Of a stretch of 64,000 nucleotides of DNA, positions 35,357-46,878 are shown piece after piece; within the stretch, counting starts at the first letter, position 1, and the number at the start of each line of letters is the position of its first letter. The DNA comes from Stratiolaelaps scimitus. Lineage: Eukaryota > Arthropoda > Arachnida > Mesostigmata > Laelapidae. A program made the position numbers and the translations under genes. The notes under the pieces are model-generated. The model worked only from the letters and a program-made list of their open reading frames with translations. It did not search any database and was not told the origin of the DNA. The DNA lies in contig JABWDB010000005.1 of assembly GCA_019614645.1 (NCBI GenBank), forward strand, positions 10,820,001 through 10,884,000, in the 5' to 3' direction.

Positions 35357-35970
35357 ACGTTCCCGATACTAACCGACGAGCACTGCGGCGGAGCAGCCGG
35401 CCCTCAGCTGAGTTATCTATCAGCAACATCAGCTGCAGAGGCAGAGTCAACGGCGACTCGTGAAACAAACACACCTCGTACAGGCGATATGCACATCGAA
35501 GTTGAAGCGATGTCGTCGGCCAGTAGGCGATATACGGCACGGAGACGTGCTCGGCAGGGGCATCCAATACTGTGTTACTTTCCAATAATAGTGGCAGTGG
35601 TAGTAGATGTGGACCCGTGTATCGATCACCATCACACTTTCATTTTCGCTTGTTGGTTGGATGGCTAGTCTACGGCGCTCGCTAGTCACCAACTTCAGCG
35701 GAGAGCTCGTAATCGATGCTGCTGTTTTCAGATATCATCTCCTCCTTCATCACGGCCTGTTGGTTGTGCTCTGGATGTACATATCTACTACAGGGTGGTA
35801 AAAAGTATCCCTCGTACGGTGGCGCACACGACGGCGTATGCTAGCTGACTAGCTAACACATGTATGTGAGTGTGTTTGTGGATGTTCAGCGATATACAGC
35901 CAGAAAAAAAGTTACCAATTGGTCTGTGTAACCTGATCATGTTAGCAGCAATAATGCACAGGATGCGCGT

Positions 35971-35981
35971 CACACACACAC

Positions 35982-36014
<33 letters not shown>

Positions 36015-36016
36015 TA
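35971..36016. repeat. (CA)n followed by (AT)n
   Basis: Compound repeat. Confidence 0.9.
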
Positions 36017-38551
36017 GGTTAAAACCGAAATGCCAGCGCCCGCACTCATCCACTGTCTCAATAGTTATTGTGAGCGTGCGGCTGTCAACGCCAGAAATAC
36101 ACTGCTGCTCGGGGCTTGAGGATCCGTCCGGGCGGTCGGGGTTGAGAGGTCGTCTCTACTCGGTCGAATCTGGCTGAGTGCGAAGCGGCGAAAAGGACTT
36201 GACGCGGCCTTTTGGCCGGCTGCGGCCGCGGCTGCAGCCGACAGTTAGTTGTCCTATCATGAGAGCGACTCGGCTCTGTCGGCATTCTCGTTTTCCCGTT
36301 GACTAGCGCAAGTCGAAGCTCGCTGCCAAGGGAATCTGTGGGGAGAGAGTGAGAGAGGTGTAGAAAGTCGCACTGCGGCAAGCTGCCGAAACTGCGTCGA
36401 CGTTGACATTGTCGACGTTGCTGTCGGTAACGGCGATGGTCGTGATGATGCTGGTGGTGGTGGTACTACTGCTGCTACAATCAGATGAACCACCGACAGA
36501 CGACAAGCAGCATCCTTTCGTTGAGAGACTCATACGAATTGACAACGCAACAAGAGTTGGTGTGGCGGGCACTCGGGATGCCCGTCTGTTCCTAGTACGG
36601 TGGTAGGGGCGGCGGCGGCGGCGGTAGTGACGGTGGCCCTTTTTACGAGAGTGCGGTACACCAACTGGGAAGCGAGAGTTCAGCCTCAGTTGTGCGCAAA
36701 GGGGGTCTACCCAGGAGAGCCCCCGTGCCAACGATTTGTTCGCCTGCGATAGACGCGAGCGACGAACACGAAAAGCGGCGAAGAGAGAGACCGACCAACA
36801 CTTGTAACACGTCTAGCCCAACAGAATATGGTAGTCAATAAGTATTGGACCACGTATATAGTTGTGCTGCTTCGTGCATCGTATGCACCGCTTGCAAAAT
36901 CAGCTTGCTAATTTGAATGACTACACGGTCTTTCCGACTCAGCGAGGTGGTGAAACCGATCAGAAAGGGAAACACTTTATATGTGGCAGCCAACTTCGCG
37001 ATGTTCTATGAAATAGTGATGTGCTCCTGATCCAAGCAAAATTGCAACCGAGAAGCATAATCTCATTGGTGACGGACCTTTCCCGTGATCCTTTCCTTCG
37101 CCAAATAGCCATGCGTGCAGTCACATTTAGGTCCTGTAGTCGACTCTTGCGCGGTCAGGTTTACCCATGTCTCAGCGCCCGTCCGAGGCTGATGGCGTGT
37201 AACATTCGTCCCTGAAAGTGCCAAAGTGTTCCTCGAATTCCGGTATCTTTCGTCTTTCGCTGTGCCATTGTCCATCTGTGTCGCGTCCGAGTCCCATTCA
37301 GGGCGTCTTAAATCTCCTCCGGGTCCGAATCACACGCGCGGTAAGCTCACACCGAACGGCTTAGCTCGGCGCCTACACCGTCAGACGTCGACAACGAACC
37401 CGTGTGCGCCCAAATATATATCCTTACAAATTGGCAGAAAATTAGTAAAAACGTTGTCGACCGCTTATTCCCGCGTGGTTCTCGGGACAACAGGGTACAG
37501 GGGAGGGGTGCGGAGGAAGCGACTCACACCCGCTCAGTCGTGGCACGGCTGAGACATGGCGACGATATCAATAGAGCAGAAGTAGTCGTAGTGGCGGTGG
37601 CAGTCTTACTGTGCGCGAGCAAATGTATGCGGTATTGGCGCCTCGATTCAAGCCGAAGCGGCAGAGTAGCAGGCAGCCAGCCAGCCAGCCCTATTTAAAA
37701 GGCGCCTTTCTTGTTCTTATTGAAAATAAAATCTAAGGACAACGTGCTCCACGTCCAATCTTGAGGCTCAGCGGGGGAGAGCGGCGGCGGCGGCGGTGGC
37801 GGCGGTGGCGGCGGTCGAGCGACGCAAAGAAGGAGGTGGCCGGAGCTCTAGAAGCATAAAGTGAGCCAGACCCTCTCTCTCTCTCACCGATGTCTTTCTG
37901 TTTCTCTCTATCTCTCGCTCTCTCTCTCTTTAACACACACTCACTCACTCGTTATCTTTTATTCCTACTTGTCCCCGCTTTGCACAGCCCTGCCTGACGG
38001 CGGACAGTGCTCGGCTGAATCCTGGCGAAGGGTGACAAGACTTGCCGGGATCTCAACCTCCAGCGATTCGTGAAGCTCCTCTCGGACCCTTACCCAAGCC
38101 CCGTTCAGCTATCCCGGTTTACCCTCAAGCAAGAAACGTTACAGACTGTCGCTTGACGCTTCGGGTCGGTCGCGCGCCGCGGTCTCGAAGCAGCAGCCCA
38201 GAGGAGCAGCCTCTTCAAGCAACTCCATCCACTTTCATCGCTCGTAATGGGCTTAGAGTGGCGCTTGATCACATACAGGATACAGTCGGCAGGAGCGGCA
38301 CGCCGGGTCTCCCGCAATTCGATAGATAGATAGATGGAGAGATACTATGGTGCTCTTAGGTGTTGCCGGCACTATACAGGGTATTGCTAGTCAACGGCTT
38401 CGAATTCTCCGCGATCTGTGCGCCCAATACGTCCGTCGCTCTTGTTGCTAGTGAATACTAGAAGCAGCCGCACTAGTCAACCTTGAGGTGGCTCGGATCT
38501 CCACCGGCGAAATCTGCTGTGATCCTTGGGGGCACGCCATGTTATGATGGC

Positions 38552-38555
38552 ACTA

Positions 38556-38622
<67 letters not shown>
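38552..38622. repeat. (AT)n, ~71 bp: longest in window
   Basis: AT tract with one GT interruption near its start; otherwise perfect. Confidence 0.97.
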
Positions 38623-38626
<4 letters not shown>

Positions 38627-39232
38627 TAACCGAGATGTGGCACTCAACAGTATCAAGCAGCCGAACACTTTTTTTCTGATCCACGCCTGTCCCAGCCCGG
38701 CGTCAGAAAGTAAACTACATCTAACGACAATAGACCATGCAAAACATACAATGAAGACTTTTATATAGAGTCGTTCCTCAATGTAACGCAAATTTATGAT
38801 TCTCTTGAAAGGACAATGATTGTAAATAGCGCCGCTAGCATAGCAAAAAAAAAACGACGCTGCTTCTCGCGCCCTTATCCTTTTTGTTCGCCGTCAATAC
38901 TAGATACGTTTTAACTCTCGAGATCAGACGGTCTGTTCGGATCGGTTGACACAGCTCAGACGCATTTCGCACATTCATAGCTAAATGCTAATACCTAGTG
39001 GGCGTACTAGATGATCGCTAGGATGCACGATTTATTTTTGTTGCTTTCAGAAACTGTCACGTTGGGCAGCGAAAGCCGTCACAGAAGAGAACGATCTTGC
39101 CTTGATGGTTTTTGCGCGACTTCATCGGTTTGTGGCGCTAGCATTGTTTACATTACGTTGGTTCCGCCGCGATACAGAGGAAGCTGTTCTCTGGTCGCGG
39201 CTGAGTCGCACGAAGGCCAATCGACCACACAT

Positions 39233-39268
39233 TTATATATATATATATATATATAGATATATATATAT
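39233..39268. repeat. (AT)n
   Basis: One agat interruption. Confidence 0.9.
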
Positions 39269-40098
39269 GTATCGTACGTTGCGCAATGCGAAAGATCTTA
39301 TTCTATGGATGATAGTCACGTTAGTCATGATCCAGCGGGCAACGACAGCCTCAGAGGCGAACCGGTGTTGCATTGCTATTGCACATGCACAGAATAAAGT
39401 AAGTGTGCGCTCTACAATGGATTAGCGACATCGTGTCACCAGGTAAAGCACCGACCGCGACTGGCTATCGATAGGGATCTGGCAACAAATGTATACACGA
39501 GACAGCCAGCACGGACCGCTGGCTGACACAAGAGTGAAAAAATTTGCCGGCCACGCCAAAGGAAACCGGCAAAAAAACACGCGGCATTTTTATCGCTAGT
39601 CGTCCTCTCAACAAGTGCCCTCAATGGTAATTCCCACAGGAGAGTCCTGCGCGCAACGTCTGCATCACGTGACGAGCGTGCGTGCGATTCAGTTTCTTCG
39701 TCATTCCAACGAACACTTACTACAGATATAACAGTAGGAAGTACAATATGTGCAATCGTGTGCTTGGCGTGCTGTCAATTCGAGCTAACCAATGTGTTTA
39801 GGTTTGTATTTTCTACTGTTGTTTGTGTCGTTTAGATCACCTCTATATGTCGCCCCCCTCGTTCGCTGCAGTCGCTCGTGCTGCCCTATCCCGCCCTGGC
39901 ATTTCCTCTCATTTACGACGAAGTGAGTTCGTCGAGTTCGTTCACTTTCGTTATCAGACATTTCGACACGCTGCACACGCACTATGACGCATGACGTTCG
40001 GTAGGTGGGGAATGGTGGATTTGGATTTATACTTTGTCCTTTCCTTGTCCCCTTTTTTCTCGTCTCGTGTGAACCCCCGGACCTTTGCTCCGGTTTTC

Positions 40099-40119
40099 CT
40101 CTCTCTCTCTCTCTCTCTG
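40099..40119. repeat. (CT)n
   Basis: Perfect CT tract. Confidence 0.9.
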
Positions 40120-43100
40120 TCTCTCCCCTCAAATTCTGCGTCGCACTTGCACTCAAATTCAGTGGCAACGGCCACCCTTTCACGAGGAGTCGGCCGCTTT
40201 GAACCGCTTTCTTGTGCGGGGCATCTGCCGCCTCTCGTGCAATCCCGAGGCCGATCCCTCATCGTTCGAGTTGCCGCCGCCGCCCTCCCGACTGCATGTC
40301 CCAGCACCGGCCGATGAATGAATGTACGATTTTGTTTCCAGCATATCCCCGTCTGTCGCTCGTCAAATCCGTGCGCGCCACCTCGTCGCCGGCGCCCCGT
40401 GAAGGCCCGCCCGCTGCTCCTGTCTAGTGCTAGTGCTACAGCTGCCTTCGAGTGTCGCGGGTCGGGTGCGCCTTGCCTTCTGTTGCGTGGTGGCGCGTTT
40501 CGTGTCGCCACTAATACCAACGCGAAATCTCAACTACTCTGGCTCAAGGTGCCGATGCCAGGCCGCCAGCGGCTCGAAACACGACGACGGCGGTGGTGGC
40601 GCTGAAGGCTGTCGTTGATGTCCCACAACCCCCGGCCGCCCTCACCCATCAACCCTTCGCATTCGTTGGGGTTTGCCCACACCCCCCCCCCACCCCGATT
40701 TCACTTTCCGTATCCTGCCCCTCCAGCTTTCTCTGTCCGTCTCTGTCCCCAGATCGCTAACAAAGGGCATGCAAGGAAACATGGAGGGCGCCCACAACGG
40801 ATGAAGATGAGCAACCCACACCAACAATAACAAAACGAAGGAAATAGCTGGAATGCGGCTAACGGCGGCAATAGCCAGCTGCCGAGCCAACTGCCTGATG
40901 TTGTTTCAATGGTGGCGATGTCGCAGCTAAGAGCGCTGCAGAAGAAGCGCCTCTACCAGAAACGGCAGCAAAATTGTAGCTAAAGCTGGCATTCTACAAC
41001 GACATCCGACCCAGCAGCAGCAGCAGCATCAGACGATAGGCAACAACATAGAGCAAGTAGTCGTGGATGAACAACACAATCGAGAAAACTAACAAGACAA
41101 TGATGGGCGTTCTCAAGCTTGCTGTCGGGTGAACCGCGAGCAATCGTGGCCCAACGGGGCAAGAGACATGAGCACGCATTTTAATGATCCTATACGGAGC
41201 TGCTTCGCGCCCGGTAGAGCAACCCGCCGAACCAGTGCAGAAACGCTTCCTCCTCGGCGTCGGTAGCTGACGCCAAACCGCGAAACCCATCGCCGGCGTT
41301 GGCAACAACCGAAAAAAAGTCCTCTGTCAAGAACAAACAGCTCACAGCAGCGGCTGCTGGACCACTTCATGCGATTACTACAAATTAGAACAATTAATCC
41401 ATTCGTCCACTAGGAAAGTGGTCATCAACAACTTTTCAAACATGAAAAGTTTTTCACTAACAAACAAAAACTCAAAACTGGTAGCGTCTCCACCCGGCAT
41501 AGATATTATTATGGCAGGCAAGCGCCAATGCATATACACACTTAAGAAATAATCAATAATGCCAACATATTTTCCTCTTCCTTGAAACCTATTCTCAACA
41601 TCGTATCATCAATGCATTGCCAAGCCTATTGAGGTATTAAATATTGTGATCACCCACGATCGTTGCAATACTCCGGGTGATAGGCTGGCCAGTAGAAAAC
41701 CAGCGGTGTGTCCTAGTCGGTAGTGGTCCTGCGACACCGCGCGTTGTGTTCAAAGAAAGGGGAATTGTCTTTGCACCATCACGGCTAGCTTGCATCTGTC
41801 CGCTAGCCGGTAGTCCAGCGAGAGTATACGATGGTCCAGTCTCCGTGGGCCGTTGCTTGCTTCGCGGCGCTACGCCTGCACCCCAGTGTCCCCCCACCCG
41901 GTCCAACCTCCGGGGGTTGTTAGGTTGTCTCCCCGTTTGCTAGATCCAGGCAGGTATGAAGGGAAGAGAGAGAACGGACCCTGGCACAGGCCAGCCCTCG
42001 CTTGCTGCTTCCCAATGGGGTTGCATCGAACCCTTCTTCTCTCTATCGCTACGGTGCGCGATAGCAGGCGGCGATGAAGATTCGAACGAACACGATGGGC
42101 GATGGCGATGCGATGCCAATCCGATGCTGAACGAACGCTCGAACGAAGAAGGCAAAGCCGACATTGAGAATTGCATTGAGGGAGCGATGCTGCTGCTGCT
42201 GCTGCCAAGGCTGCTGCTTGCCTAGCCTGGCCCTTGCTTTGCCATGCTATGCTAGCACTAATACTACTAACACCATCACCATCACTAGTTCTACGACTAC
42301 TAGTACGAATACTACTACTCCCAGATGGATCAGCTGGGTCGCCGGAGACCATGGGCTGGCGAACGGTGGGCTCGCTGCTGCTGCTAGATCACGAGCCGAG
42401 ACCGGCCGGCCGACCAACCGGCCAACGGCGCCCAGGGTGTTCTCAACTATTCGAACCGCTAGTCCCCTTAGCTCTAGCACACACGCTCCCCGCTCCCCTC
42501 GCCCCTACTACTTCGGCCCAGCAGTCTTCTCCTCGATGGTCTGTGCGCCCACACCGGTCTCTCTCTCTGCTTGCCAGACAGAAGAAGCTAAGACTGAGTG
42601 ACTGGCAACTCGGGGACAACTCAGGCATAGCACTGCGGCTACTGCGACTACAACGGATAGGGTTAAAGCTATAGACTATAGCTAACGCCGACTTCCTCCG
42701 TCACCACTGTATGGATGCTGTATATTCCTCGCGCGGCCAGCCCTCCGTGATTGGAGAGCAACTAACGGAGCGTCGTCCATAGGACGCCTGCTCACCAATA
42801 GCGTAGAGTTCAGCGGTGGTGTCGGCGTCGGTAGGCCAGCACACAGAGCAACGCGTGAGTCATAGGCGATAACCAATACGAAAGGGTTGCGTTCCCTCAA
42901 GATTCCCCCGGAGCAGCTAGCCCTCACCCCCGAGACCCGGCCCCCGCCTCCCAAACCAAAACCCTTCGGATCCCGAACGGCCCCCGCTTGCTCCCCTGAT
43001 CGCTTGTTAGTGTGGGAAGAGAATTTTTAGCCTTTAGAGAGCGGATGGGAGAACGAGTGCGCCAGCATCACCAGCAAGCACCACGCTGGCTAAAGCTTGT

Positions 43101-43154
43101 CAGGGCTTTCTTTCTCTGACAACTTTCGATGCAATGTGCCGCCATTCATATGGA

Positions 43155-43172
43155 CAGATAGATAGATAGATA
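43155..43172. repeat. (GATA)n
   Basis: Tetranucleotide repeat; a shorter one at about 38321-38335. Confidence 0.85.
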
Positions 43173-43342
43173 GACAGCGAGCAGCCAGCCAGCCGCGCAG
43201 GAATAGAAGCACAATGGTGCAATACTGAAACGAAACCACTCGCAGAGTGTATGGCTTGCCCGAAACGTACGAGAGCTTCGCAGCGAGCAGATATATGTCT
43301 GTGCATGAGAATACATGTATGCATACGTACGTAAAGGAAATT

Positions 43343-43344
<2 letters not shown>

Positions 43345-43380
<36 letters not shown>
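43345..43380. repeat. (AT)n
   Basis: Perfect AT tract. Confidence 0.95.
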
Positions 43381-43384
<4 letters not shown>

Positions 43385-44796
43385 AAGGTAAGGCTAAAAA
43401 ATCAAACATTGTCGTTCTGTGACACCAACCTGAGTGGAACGATGATCTAGATCAATCATGAGCATTGCAACTTCATAGCTCGAACGCTGGGTTGCCCTGA
43501 AATGTTTGTCCGACAGAAACAAAATGAGGAAGGAAATGTTAGTTAGTTTTCACCTTTCGGAAAAAGCATGAACCCATGTAGATATTGTATATCGAATGGA
43601 TGAATAATATTCTAGTCAATTGTATGCGCAATTACTGTCCAAGGAGAATGGTCAGGAGGGAATCAGAATCGGTGCGGTTTACCCAAAGTCTATCTCGCCC
43701 AGTAGGGCTCGGCGAAGGTCGTATAGACGCGCATCGCTAGATCTCGAAGGAGACGAGACCATGGATCAGAGAAGCAGGACAGGGAATTCTGACGGAAGAC
43801 GCCTTCCATGTTAGTGGTGAGGTGTTTCGTCGATGCTGCTTGCCCAATCCGAACATCCTGTCGATGCTCAGGCAGTTAACAGTGAGTTAGGTTGAGCCTG
43901 TTTTGCCTTTGGCAAGGCTGCCCTATTAGGCTTGTCTCAATGGCTCCCGTTTGCCGACAACAGCAGCGCCGACAACCAACCAGCCCTTGCCTCCCGCTTG
44001 TTGATTAGAAAAAGGTCCGAGCAGTTGCAGGCCATGGCTGGCGGAGGGCTATGCACATCGTAGATAGGAGAATACCGGCGCGGCTTCCGTCACTGAAGTT
44101 TTGCTGAAGTCCCCGTTTGCTGATCACCTCATAGCTCGCGTGGACGCCATGGATCTCTATCGCTGTGAGATCGGCTGTACTTGTCTAGGGACTTGCGCCA
44201 TTGAGGTTGCGCGCATCCACTGCAACTGTGATAGCCTTCGGTCGCGCTTGCACTGGCTGTAACTGCAAAAGTAGCGGCAAATGATCGTTGCTTAACGCTA
44301 AAGTACGCCTACGACGGTACTGACACTACAGATCCGGCCACGGAGGCCTTATAGCGGTCGAGCCAGCACGACCACCACTAGCACTACTACATAGAGCAGC
44401 TATAGGAGAAGCAACGGTATCGCCGGAGACCCGCAAGGGCTGGGCAAGCAGCACAAGCATGATACAATGATCTATCATGAATAGCCAAGTAATGAAGGTT
44501 TTTGCCCTCCATCGCAGACGGCAGCTGCGGTGGTGGCGGCAGCCAAGAGCCGAGAAAGAGAAAGCCTGATGATAATATATCGACGAAGAGGTCTCCGCTG
44601 CTGCCGCCGCCGCCGCCGCTGTAGGCGCCACGGTCGACCCGACAACGACGACGTGGCGTCCAACGGGCACCAGCCGTTCCAACCAACCCCTCAGGGGCTG
44701 CTTCTCAGGGGGTCCGAGATGCTAACCAGGGGTTGCGGGTGGTGTGGGTGAAGAAAGGGGAGGCCGTGGGATAAAAAGATAAATGAATAATAATTA

Positions 44797-44821
44797 CATT
44801 ATTATTATTATTATTATTATT
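44797..44821. repeat. (ATT)n
   Basis: Perfect ATT run. Confidence 0.9.
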
Positions 44822-45231
44822 TTTATAAGCTGTATGATTACGCCGGTCGATGGACAGGGACACGAGAGGGGAGAAGAGATGATGGGGGCGGGGGTAGAAG
44901 GAAGGGACACGTTGTCCAATGACGGCCGATGGGACAAACCCGGGAGGAGTAGGACCTCGGGAGGCTTCCGGGGGTACGTTCTCGCAGGCTATCGTTGCCT
45001 TTTCGGCCTTTCTGTACAAAGCCGCTTGGGCCATCGCTGCTGCTGCTGCTGCTACTACAAACTCGCCGGTTACTGCTCTCTGCCGTCGTCTCAGGTCGTC
45101 GCAGTCGGCGGCGCTGACGCCGACAACGCCATCGTCCGGGTGCCTGCCTCTCCTCTGTATACTCGACTAATATTAATGACGGACAAATGATCAAATTAAT
45201 GATGGGTTTTGCCTATCCTGGCCTCTCCTTC

Positions 45232-45270
45232 TATATATATATATATACATATGTATATATGTGTGTGTGC
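45232..45270. repeat. (AT)n followed by short (GT)n
   Basis: AT tract with interruptions leading into GT units. Confidence 0.85.
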
Positions 45271-46070
45271 GGGTCATAGTAGTTGCTGTCGCGGAGGCAG
45301 AGCGAAGCGGAAAGAACGAACGGGGGCTGGTGGACCGACCAGAAGTTGTACGAACACGACATACATGACACGAGGCCGCCTGTCGGCAGGGGCATCATGA
45401 GCGAGCCTGCTACACATTGCCACCACCGCCTTCGCGACCGTGGACCCCCAGCCGCACTCGCGGTGAGGAAGCCGTGGGGTGAGCGAGCGCGCGATGACAA
45501 CGACATGTTAAGGTCTAAATGGACGAAGAGCCACCAACGGCTGCAAAAATATCTCCGCCACTTTTCTCGCATCGAACGAATAGAGGACAGCGATTCCGAT
45601 GAGACGGCCAACGAGAGCATCGCATAGAGATTCTTAACCGTCGGCATATTCGTGTGTCTACCCGCCCGATACCTTTGACATAGCGTATACTAATCATAGG
45701 CTAGCGGATTGCCGGTAAAATGCACGCTCTTGTACGCTCGAAACTTGCGCCCAACTGGTCGGACTTCTCCTCGTCTTTGTCGAAGGCCGGTGAAACGCGC
45801 CGATGGATCAAGGGGGCAGAGAGTTAAGCGCAAGTTAAATTACAGTTAAATTAGAGTGGAATTTCACTCTTCGAGCCAAGGCGTCGTCACGCCCGTTGTG
45901 TGACAGTGACGAGACACCCCTGCATCGTGGCGGCGTGCTGTTCGCTGCTCGTTCAAGCAGCGTTCGTGTTCTACCGTAGTGCAACTTTTCCGCCGTCGAA
46001 CAAAATGTTCGCGACGCGAATCTAGCAGCAGAAATAAATACATGCCATAGTGCGTTGTTGTTGTGGTGTT

Positions 46071-46190
46071 ATGACTGAGGCCAACGATGTTGAGCGGGTG
46101 AATGACGCGTATTCGATAGATGTATCGGGTACGTTTCAGCGCCCTTCATCATTTCAGACTCTTGTCGTTTTTGATGGCGCACATTTTTGA
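46071..46190 (+). other. Small ORF (39 aa) or first coding exon candidate
   Basis: ATG then TEANDVERVNDAYSIDVSG, with a donor-like TCGG|gtacgt at 46128/46129; unspliced, it runs to a stop at 46188. A 6-codon upstream ORF begins at 46005. The upstream sequence is free of simple repeats and could be a 5' UTR. No homology recognised. Confidence 0.12.
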
Positions 46191-46398
46191 ACACACAGCC
46201 GCTCTCATATATTCGTCATAGATGATGGCGGCGGCGGTGGCGGCGGCGGTGGCGTCGGCGTCGGCAGCAGCTGCAGCGGGAGCAGGCGGTCGCCGTACGG
46301 CGGACGCTGTGTACGCCGGCAGGCCGCGCATTTGCGTCCCCGATTCGACAGTCGTTGTTGCGTCGGATTGACGCGCAGGGGACCGGCCGGGTGTCTCA

Positions 46399-46566
46399 CT
46401 AACTGGCCAGCTGCGCCGGACGACCGCCGGTGAAATCTGTGATTGAAGCAACCGACGAGATTTGAACGACCGAACCTTTGACGCTGATGCACTGCGGGAG
46501 TTCGCTGGTCAAGTCGTCCCCTGAGCGAGTAAAGCATCCATCCAGCAAGGCGCCGGCCGCCACCGC

Positions 46567-46599
<33 letters not shown>

Positions 46600-46878
46600 C
46601 TTTATGACGCGATGAGGGCGTCGGAAAATGATTTGAGTGAGAGCCTTGACTCTTGATTTGCTGGTCGGCACTTCGTTCAATATCATGATCGCTGTGCTGA
46701 TGGCGCCGACGATGTCGATGACGATACTGGGTGGCGATATCGTCGCAGCACCAAATCCGCCGACAATAGCGGTAGTGACAGCACCCACAACCGCATAAGT
46801 AGTATTGGCTACGAAGCCGAATTCACGTTCGTTGAAAACCGCTGCTGCAGTTAACGATAACACAGCTAAAGACTTCAC
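46399..46878 (-). other. Unidentified 159-codon hydrophobic open frame
   Basis: Starts at GTG (no early ATG). It has a signal-like beginning, then a long hydrophobic stretch with TTYAVVGAVTTAIVGGFGAA and IVIDIVGAISTAIMIL, which would fit one or two membrane segments, then an Ala run translated from a (GCC)n repeat. An acceptor-like ttaactgcag lies near its start. No family recognised. Confidence 0.12.
46572..46600. repeat. (GCC)n
   Basis: GC-rich trinucleotide run read as Ala in the minus-strand ORF at 46399-46878. Confidence 0.9.

Larger units (their letters stand above)
31401..46060. other. Non-coding stretch
   Basis: Carries the longest (AT)n of the window (38552-38622), CAG/CTG, GA/CT and GATA repeats, a possible microexon (31610-31597, minus) and a possible exon at 39719-39436 (minus). 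A stretch at about 33386-33610 is open in several frames on both strands but has no recognisable homology. Confidence 0.45.

Noticed and set aside
39631..39638. TGTGGGAA (Su(H)-type) sites here, at 43011 and at 55955
   Set aside because: Notch regulates cut in flies, but an 8-mer of this degeneracy is expected several times by chance in 64 kb of two-strand sequence.
39954..40520. 188-codon minus-strand ORF
   Set aside because: No ATG start; Arg/Glu runs come from a (CT)n repeat read on the minus strand; no family recognised.
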